From assembly GCA_012514445.1 (NCBI GenBank), contig JAAZAI010000258.1:1-8824 (forward strand): a DNA stretch of 8,824 nucleotides. Direction: 5' to 3'. Of the stretch, positions 4,602-8,824 are shown one piece after another. Each line of letters starts with the position of its first letter. Positions within the stretch are counted from its first letter, which is position 1. A program made the translations under genes and the position numbers. The notes beneath the pieces were generated by a model, which did not search any database, was not told the DNA's origin, and was given only the letters and a program-made list of their open reading frames with translations. The DNA comes from Lentisphaerota bacterium. GTDB taxonomy: Bacteria > Verrucomicrobiota > Kiritimatiellia > RFP12 > UBA3636.

Positions 4602-5459
4602 ATGAAGCATGCAGTCATATTAATCTGGGTTTTCGCGATCGCCGTCGTTCCCGCCGTCGTCGGCGCATACGATCTCGAGTCCGCCTACCGCAGCCGCGGC
4701 GGCTACGACTACCACAAGGCCGCCTCCAGCCGCGACGGCGTCTACGACATCAACGCGGCCCGTGCCGAGCGCGGCGCGTTCGAGGGCGTCAAGCCCGGGA
4801 CCGCAGGTGTCGCGACCAACGCGCTCTCGGCCGTCTCCGAAAGCTCCCTCGACTGGTATCGCGCCGCCGCCGCGCGCGGCAGCGCCGAAGCCCAGTTCTG
4901 TCTCGGCGCCATCTATGAAGAAGGCCGGCTCGTGCCCCAGGACCTGTCCCAGGCCGTCGCGTGGTACCGCCAGGCCGCCGCCCAGGGCAATGCCGACGCC
5001 TGGATCGCCCTCGCCGGCCTTCACGACATCGGCAAGGGCGTTCCCCGCAATCCCGCCGAGGCCGACGCCGCCTGGCGCAAGGCCGCCGAACTCGGCAATG
5101 TCGCCGCCCAGTACATGCATGCCGAGCGCTGCTACCAGCGCAAGACCCCCGATCTCGTCCAGGCCGCGATGTGGTATCGCCGTGCCGCAGAGAGCGGCTC
5201 CATTCCCGCCCAGTACCGGATGGGCGAGATGATGTTCAAGGGCGAGGCTGGCCCTCAGAACTACGCCGAGGCCCTCAAGTGGTACGGCCTCGCCGCCTCG
5301 ACGGGCTTCGCCGATGCCCAGTACGCCCTCGGCCTCATGTACGACAAGGGCCTTGGCGTCGCCCGCGACGCCGCGAAGGCCCGTGACTTCTACGCCAAGG
5401 CCGCCGCCCAGGGCCATGGCACCGCCAAGACCGCCCTTGGCGAGGCCGGGCAGGAGTAG
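4602..5459 (+). CDS. Secreted Sel1-like repeat (SLR/TPR-like) protein
   Basis: A 285-residue protein. Residues 1-22 are a clear Sec signal peptide (MKHAVILIWVFAIAVVPAVVGA). Residues 23-60 hold three degenerate repeats of 12-13 residues beginning YDLESA, YDYHKA and YDINAA. Residues 82-285 contain five to six Sel1 repeats of about 36 residues with the usual pattern (AxAQYxLGxxYxxGxGVxxDxxxAxxWYxxAAxxG). Sel1 repeats form curved helical solenoids used for protein-protein contacts, often in envelope or secreted proteins. The partner is not evident. ATG 4602 is preferred because AGGAG (4588-4592) lies 9 nt before it; the ATG at 4593 directly abuts AGGAG and is less likely. A T-rich tract directly follows the stop. 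The gene converges on the short secreted protein, 9 nt apart. Confidence 0.93.
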   Translation: MKHAVILIWVFAIAVVPAVVGAYDLESAYRSRGGYDYHKAASSRDGVYDINAARAERGAFEGVKPGTAGVATNALSAVSESSLDWYRAAAARGSAEAQFCLGAIYEEGRLVPQDLSQAVAWYRQAAAQGNADAWIALAGLHDIGKGVPRNPAEADAAWRKAAELGNVAAQYMHAERCYQRKTPDLVQAAMWYRRAAESGSIPAQYRMGEMMFKGEAGPQNYAEALKWYGLAASTGFADAQYALGLMYDKGLGVARDAAKARDFYAKAAAQGHGTAKTALGEAGQE

Positions 5460-5468
5460 ATATTTTGT

Positions 5469-5906
5469 TTAGCGGCGGAAGGGGAGCAGAACATCGGGCG
5501 ATGCCACCCAGACGGCAAGATAGGGTTGGGTCGCCTTATGTTTCCACATTGTCAGAAGAAACGGCTTGTCGAAAACGAAAGCCCGGGGTTTTGACGACCT
5601 TGGGGGCGGTTCGGGTTCGCCAAACGCCGCGTCGACGTAGGCCGTACTCGAAACGATGGGCTTGGAGGCGTCTCCCGAAAGCTTGATCGGTCCGCCGACG
5701 ATTTGCTTCAATTCGTCCCAGGCGATTTGGAGGGTTGGACAGTAGACGACGCTATCCGTTCCGACCAGTTCCGTGTCGAGGGAGGGAACGAGTCTCGGTT
5801 TGGCATGGCCAACGCAAGTGAACGCCAGAAAGGCGGGTATCACTACTCCAGCCAGTCGGCCGATTCCAGTTCGCGAGGTGCGTCTTATCGCAGCATGCAT
5901 TTTCAT
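5469..5906 (-). CDS. Short secreted protein, possibly an internally deleted serpin-like family member
   Basis: From ATG 5906 the product is 145 residues: a signal peptide (basic start KMHAAIRRTSR, hydrophobic LAGVVIPAFLAF, end GHA), then two conserved-looking blocks. Block one (DSVVYCPTLQIAWDELKQIV) recalls the first sheet strand and helix of serpins. Block two (RAFVFDKPFLLTMW, then YLAVWVASPD) recalls the serpin C-terminus with its F-x-x-x-x-PFL motif. Serpin-like proteins are usually 350 or more residues, so the middle, including any reactive loop, would be missing. The relationship is my inference from motif resemblance. The frame continues upstream to a TTG at 5969, but that part contains the promoter. 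No Shine-Dalgarno is seen. It may be a decaying gene. Confidence 0.6.
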   Translation of the reverse strand: MKMHAAIRRTSRTGIGRLAGVVIPAFLAFTCVGHAKPRLVPSLDTELVGTDSVVYCPTLQIAWDELKQIVGGPIKLSGDASKPIVSSTAYVDAAFGEPEPPPRSSKPRAFVFDKPFLLTMWKHKATQPYLAVWVASPDVLLPFRR

Positions 5907-5916
5907 GGCGAGAAAC

Positions 5917-5945
5917 ACTTTATGCCAAAAATCAGAAAGGGTCAA
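5917..5945 (-). promoter_or_regulatory. Promoter of the short secreted protein gene
   Basis: On the minus strand TTGACC (5945-5940), a 17-nt spacer and TAAAGT (5922-5917) are found. The ATG at 5906 begins 10 nt after the -10 box, so the leader would be only a few nucleotides. This agrees with the absence of a Shine-Dalgarno and argues against the upstream TTG 5969 start. Confidence 0.5.
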
Positions 5946-5961
5946 GCCCGTGTGGCCAGCA

Positions 5962-6065
5962 ATTTTCAATTCTCAATTTTCAATTTGGCGGGCGACATCA
6001 ATTCGGCCATGGGAGAGGCGGCGGCCCCGCCGTCTGCGAAGGGCCGCGAGGCCGCGGCCCCTCCC
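5962..6065. repeat. Intergenic repeat block: CAATTTTCAATT tandem plus GC-rich inverted and direct repeats
   Basis: An AT-rich tandem made of CAATTTT/CAATTCT-type units (about 5962-5987) is followed by a GC-rich element. In it, GGGAGAGGCGGCGGCC (6011-6026) and GGCCGCGGCCCCTCCC (6050-6065) form inverted arms matching at 14 of 16 positions. The 18-nt segments 6014-6031 and 6048-6065 are also direct repeats (15 of 18 identical, period 34). The structure resembles a dispersed palindromic element or the end of one. No coding signal is seen. Confidence 0.55.
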
Positions 6066-6154
6066 CAATGACACGATGTCTCGGCGATCTCCTCGCCGTA
6101 ATCTGGAATTTTCTTCAAGATTATGGCATAAATTCTAGCATGTGAAATATACTC
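6066..6154. other. AT-rich gap before the iclR promoter, no gene seen
   Basis: The stretch from the repeat block to the promoter has many stops in all frames and no recognisable element apart from short AT-rich repeats. GCATGT occurs at 6138-6143 and again at 6160-6165, where it overlaps the end of the -35 box. Confidence 0.4.
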
Positions 6155-6184
6155 TTGACGCATGTCATATAATAGAATAATATG
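6155..6184 (+). promoter_or_regulatory. Promoter and putative IclR operator upstream of the iclR-type gene
   Basis: TTGACG (6155-6160), a 17-nt spacer and TAATAT (6178-6183) give a good promoter. Two further -10-like hexamers overlap it (TATAAT 6168-6173, TAGAAT 6173-6178). A 19-bp symmetric sequence of the form CATATnAT-nnn-ATnATATG (6166-6184) covers the -10 region. IclR regulators bind short palindromes at promoters and commonly control their own gene, so this is a natural autoregulatory site. Use by this protein is inferred. Confidence 0.55.
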
Positions 6185-6204
6185 GCGACAATTTCTTACC
6201 TCCA

Positions 6205-6951
6205 TTGGAATCCGGGTACTTGAACAACACCTTGTCAAATGGGTTTCGGCTTCTGGAGCTGCTGTCGCAGGACGGCGGTGAATATTCCGTCAAGGAGCTG
6301 TCCGGACTGGCGGGGCTGCCGCCCAGCCACGTGTGCCGGCTGCTCAAGACGCTGGTGCAGGCGGGGTACCTCGAGCAGCGCGCGCCCAGCCGCAAATACC
6401 AGGTCAGCCTCAAATTGCTCGAGCTTTCGCAGGCGCGGCTCATGAAGCTCGATCTGCGCCTTCATGGACATTGCTTCGTCGTCGAACTCGGACAGCAGCT
6501 CAAGGCGCCGGTGTTCTTGTCCGCGCCTTGTCAGGGGCGCTCGATCGTCGTCGACGTGACGTGGCCGACCGGCGCGGGGGGCGACCCCGTGCTGGTCGTC
6601 GGCCAGGTCCATTCGATCCGCCACAGCGCGTGTGGCAAGGTCTGCGCGGCGTTCTCCTCGAACGAGGAGCGCGCGTTGCTCGACGAGGCCCTGTCCCAGG
6701 AGACGCCGCCGCTTTCGCCGGAGGCCTGGGAGGCCGAGCTGGCCCGCATTCGCGTGACGGGCCTCGCCGTTCGCCGGGAGGATGGGCTCGTGGCCGTAGC
6801 CGCGCCGATCTTCCGGGCGGGGGGCGTCTTCTGCGGCGCCATCGGCACGTTCTTTTCCGAGGAGGTCGGGCTGCCCCGGGAGGCGGAGGAGGGCATCCGC
6901 CGCACGGCCCGGGCCATTTCATTCGCCTTGGGACAATCGGTCTCAAGCTAG
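6205..6951 (+). CDS. IclR-family transcriptional regulator
   Basis: Up to 248 residues. Residues 8-70 form the IclR winged helix-turn-helix (LSNGFRLLELLSQ, YSVKELSGLAGLPPSHVCRLLKTLVQAGYLEQ, KYQVSLKLLEL). Residues 80-245 are the ligand-binding effector domain, with the characteristic HSACGKVCAAF segment (140-150) and LAVRREDGLVAVAAPIF near the end. It should bind the palindrome at its promoter and respond to a small metabolite, which is unknown. The start is uncertain: only TTG codons are available (6205, or 6220 giving a product five residues shorter), and neither has a good Shine-Dalgarno. It is the first gene of a probable operon; the Fe-S protein gene follows 24 nt after its stop. Confidence 0.92.
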   Translation: MESGYLNNTLSNGFRLLELLSQDGGEYSVKELSGLAGLPPSHVCRLLKTLVQAGYLEQRAPSRKYQVSLKLLELSQARLMKLDLRLHGHCFVVELGQQLKAPVFLSAPCQGRSIVVDVTWPTGAGGDPVLVVGQVHSIRHSACGKVCAAFSSNEERALLDEALSQETPPLSPEAWEAELARIRVTGLAVRREDGLVAVAAPIFRAGGVFCGAIGTFFSEEVGLPREAEEGIRRTARAISFALGQSVSS

Positions 6952-6975
6952 TCAAACACAAAAGGGGATCCGACA

Positions 6976-7761
6976 ATGGATTCGAAGCAACTCAAGCGAA
7001 AGGCCCGCGAGCGCGGCGCCGACCTGGTGGGGATCGCCTCCGCCGCCCGATGGGCGGACTGGCCCTCCGCCCTCAACCCGAGGCGCATCCAGCCGAAATG
7101 CCAGTCCGTGATCGTCGTGGGGCGCAAAGTCCTGCGCGGCGCGTTGCGCGGGGTGGAGGAGGGGACGAGCTTCTACAGCACCTACGGCATGTATGGCAAG
7201 GAATGGAACGAGACGGCGTTCCTCGTCCGCGTGATCCACGACGTGGCGCTGGCGCTGGAGGCCTCCGGCGCCGAAGCGGTGCCGTTGCTGGGCGGCGGCG
7301 CGGGGCTCGACGCCAAGGCGCTGGCGCGCGAAGCGGGCCTGGGCGTCATCGGCAAGGGCGGTTTCTTCCTGACGCCCGACTACGGCCATCGTCAGCGCTT
7401 CGGCCTGATCCTGACCGACCTCGCGCTCGAAGGCGATGCGGTCGCGCCCCTTGATCTGTGCAAGGACTGCTCGGCCTGCCTCGAGGCCTGCTCGCTGGCC
7501 GCGCTCAAGCGCGAAGGCGACGGCGCGTTCATCTTGGACGAGACGCTCTGCGCCTCCTGCCGCAACGGCCGCCAGGGCGGCTCCGCGACCGCCTACGAGG
7601 GCAACGACCGGCTGGCGGCCGCCTGCGGCCGCGCCTGCCTGGTGGCGCTGGAGGGGCGCATCGGCAATCGCTTCGACGCGCCGTTCCGCAAGCGCTCCAC
7701 CTGGTCGCGCGACATCGAAGGACGCGTGAGCGTCACCCCGCTCGAAAGGAAAGGATCGTGA
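6976..7761 (+). CDS. QueG-like 4Fe-4S protein, paralog 1
   Basis: A 261-residue protein. The N-terminal part resembles the corrinoid-binding region of epoxyqueuosine reductase (QueG) and reductive dehalogenases: GADLVGIA (14-21), SVIVVGR (44-50), GLGVIGKGGFFLTPDYGHRQR (121-141). A cluster motif CxxCxxCxxxC follows (Cys162, 165, 168, 172), here ending in Ser instead of the usual Pro. Further cysteines at 192/195 and 217/221 could hold a second cluster. A GNRFDAPFR element lies near the end. The C-terminal repeats by which true QueG (about 380 residues) contacts tRNA are absent, so queuosine synthesis is unlikely. It is probably a cytoplasmic electron-transfer or corrinoid-associated reductase; its substrate is unknown. 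AAGGGGA (6962-6968) lies 7 nt before the ATG. Confidence 0.88.
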   Translation: MDSKQLKRKARERGADLVGIASAARWADWPSALNPRRIQPKCQSVIVVGRKVLRGALRGVEEGTSFYSTYGMYGKEWNETAFLVRVIHDVALALEASGAEAVPLLGGGAGLDAKALAREAGLGVIGKGGFFLTPDYGHRQRFGLILTDLALEGDAVAPLDLCKDCSACLEACSLAALKREGDGAFILDETLCASCRNGRQGGSATAYEGNDRLAAACGRACLVALEGRIGNRFDAPFRKRSTWSRDIEGRVSVTPLERKGS

Positions 7762-7763
7762 GC

Positions 7764-8606
7764 ATGACATCCCAGTCCATCAAGGAAGCCGCGCGCCGCT
7801 TCGGCGCCGATCTCGTCGGCATCGCCGACGCCGAACTCCTCCGCGATCTGCCCGCGGACGAGAATCCGCTGTCCATCTTCCCCCAGGCCAAGGCGGTGAT
7901 CGTCGTCGGGCGCAAGGTGCTGCGCGGCGCGCTGCGCGGCGTGGAGGAGGGCGCGGACTTCGACAACGCATTCCCCACCTTTGGCTTCTATTCGCACGAG
8001 GACAACTTCCTCGCGAAGACGACGTACGATCTGAGCATCTGGATGGAGGGGCAGGGCTTCGAGGCCGTGCCGCTCTTCGCCTACGACGGCGGGAAGCAGG
8101 CCGTCGGCGTGCCGGTGGCGCCGGGCAAGCCCGCGCCCAACGTCATGGTCAAGTACCGCATCCTGGCGCAGGCCGCCGGACTTGGCGAGACCGGACTTAA
8201 CGGGCTGTTCTTGACGCCCGAGTTCGGTCCGCGGCAGCGTTTCGCGATCCTGGTGGCGGACGCCCCGGTCGAGGCGGACTCGCCGTTCAAGCCGCGCCTC
8301 TGCGACGACTGCGGCGCCTGCGTCGCGGCATGCCCGCTGGAGGCTTTGGACGCCGCGTCGGCGAAGCCGTTCGGCTTCGCCGGGTGCGAGCGTGCCGCGG
8401 CCGCGCGCAACGACGCGCGCTGCCGCCGCTGCAAGGCGGGGGCGTTCCAGACGAACGAAGGCCGCTTCAACGCGGTTGAGCGCATGGCGGCCGCCTGTTC
8501 GCGGGCCTGCGTCGCGGCGCTCGAGGCGCGGGGGATCCTCGGCGAGCGGTTCGACAATCCCTTCCGCGTCACGGCGGAGTCCACCCAAACGGAGGCCACG
8601 GCATGA
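7764..8606 (+). CDS. QueG-like 4Fe-4S protein, paralog 2
   Basis: A 280-residue paralog of its upstream neighbour with the same layout: GADLVGIA (14-21), then 19 identical residues at 45-63 (VIVVGRKVLRGALRGVEEG), GLNGLFLTPEFGPRQRF (144-160), the cluster Cys180, 183, 186, 190 followed by the canonical Pro, then Cys208, 220, 223 and Cys245, 249, and a GERFDNPFR ending. Relative to paralog 1 it has about 20 extra residues around 108-130. ATG 7764 is chosen, with AAGGA (7751-7755) 8 nt before it and a 2-nt gap to the previous stop. A GTG at 7758 in the same frame (GTGA overlap with that stop, AAAGG 8 nt before) is a credible alternative. Function as for paralog 1: a redox Fe-S protein of the QueG/RdhA superfamily, substrate unknown. 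Confidence 0.89.
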   Translation: MTSQSIKEAARRFGADLVGIADAELLRDLPADENPLSIFPQAKAVIVVGRKVLRGALRGVEEGADFDNAFPTFGFYSHEDNFLAKTTYDLSIWMEGQGFEAVPLFAYDGGKQAVGVPVAPGKPAPNVMVKYRILAQAAGLGETGLNGLFLTPEFGPRQRFAILVADAPVEADSPFKPRLCDDCGACVAACPLEALDAASAKPFGFAGCERAAAARNDARCRRCKAGAFQTNEGRFNAVERMAAACSRACVAALEARGILGERFDNPFRVTAESTQTEATA

Positions 8607-8824
8607 AGAACGAGAAGCTGACATCGGGCATGATCAAGGAGCTGGCGCGGAAGATCGGCGCCGGCGGGGGCGGCGTGGAGGTCGTCGGCGTCGCGCCGAT
8701 CTCGCGCTTCAAGGGCGCGCCGGAGCGGATGCATCCGCTCAACATCTTCCCGGACTGCAAGTCCGTGATCTCCATCGTGCAGCCCATTCCGCGCAGCACC
8801 TACCGGGGCATCACGGAGGGCACG
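8603..8824 (+). CDS. QueG-like Fe-S protein, paralog 3 (3' end outside the window)
   Basis: The first 74 residues are present. The segment HPLNIFPDCKSVISIVQPI followed by RSTYRGITEGT aligns with NPLSIFPQAKAVIVVGRKV and RGALRGVEEG of paralog 2, so it belongs to the same family but is more divergent. Its opening has a glycine-rich stretch (GAGGGGVEVVGVAPIS) where the others read GADLVGIA. The ATG overlaps the previous stop as ATGA, and GGAGG (8591-8595) lies 7 nt before it, so it is translationally coupled to paralog 2. The cysteine clusters, if any, lie beyond the edge. Confidence 0.88.
   Translation, partial: MKNEKLTSGMIKELARKIGAGGGGVEVVGVAPISRFKGAPERMHPLNIFPDCKSVISIVQPIPRSTYRGITEGT

Noticed and set aside
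5907..5969. Extension of the short secreted protein to the TTG at 5969
   Set aside because: This segment contains the -35 and -10 boxes, begins in AT-rich tandem repeats, and would bury the signal peptide 21 residues inside the protein.
6182..6223. Thirteen-codon frame from ATG 6182 whose TGA overlaps TTG 6220
   Set aside because: Its ATG lies inside the proposed -10 box and would not be transcribed from that promoter.
6333..7454. 373-codon Arg/Gly-rich frame overlapping iclR and paralog 1
   Set aside because: It is a shadow frame with biased composition, no ribosome binding site and no domain, covering two well-supported genes.
6976..8606. Annotation of the Fe-S proteins as genuine QueG epoxyqueuosine reductases
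   Set aside because: They are too short, lack the C-terminal repeats, and occur as tandem paralogs under an IclR regulator, which does not fit a single housekeeping tRNA-modification gene.

Overview
The window looks like a GC-rich chromosome segment from a diderm, probably anaerobic bacterium. A FadL-type outer-membrane protein and several Sec signal peptides indicate an outer membrane, and tandem multi-Cys Fe-S proteins fit an anaerobe. The GxDLY-type SGNH hydrolase, the simple-sequence intergenic repeats and the style of the secreted hypothetical protein resemble the PVC group (Kiritimatiellota, Lentisphaerota, Verrucomicrobiota). That placement is inference, since no rRNA or other marker gene is present.

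Left part (1-1605): two type II toxin-antitoxin modules, both on the minus strand. The first is a MazE antitoxin followed by the first codons of an overlapping MazF toxin that runs off the left edge. The second is a complete DinJ-YafQ pair whose genes overlap by 8 nt. About 740 bp of non-coding DNA lies between them, with short tandem repeats, hairpins and what looks like the stranded 3' end of a lost gene, as expected of an accessory or decaying region.

Middle part (1606-5906): a secreted SGNH/GDSL hydrolase (+) converges on a FadL/OmpP1-like outer-membrane channel (-). The channel gene is transcribed divergently from a secreted Sel1-repeat protein (+). The divergent promoter region holds a large dyad between the two -35 boxes. 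The channel start codon is preceded by a 12-codon upstream reading frame whose stop overlaps it. The Sel1 gene converges, 9 nt apart, on a short secreted protein (-) that may be an internally deleted relative of a serpin-like family.

Right part (5970-8824): after a repeat-rich gap comes a probable operon of an IclR-family regulator and three tandem QueG-like 4Fe-4S proteins. The third is cut by the window edge. The gaps are short or negative (24 nt, 2 nt, then a 4-nt ATGA overlap). The first two paralogs share a 19-residue identical block and the same cysteine layout, and they lack the tRNA-binding C-terminal part of true QueG. This is the most interesting locus: a regulated set of paralogous Fe-S, possibly corrinoid-associated, redox proteins of unknown substrate.

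Seven promoters can be proposed. Two of them (mazE and the short secreted protein) place the -10 box so close to the ATG that the mRNA would be leaderless or nearly so.
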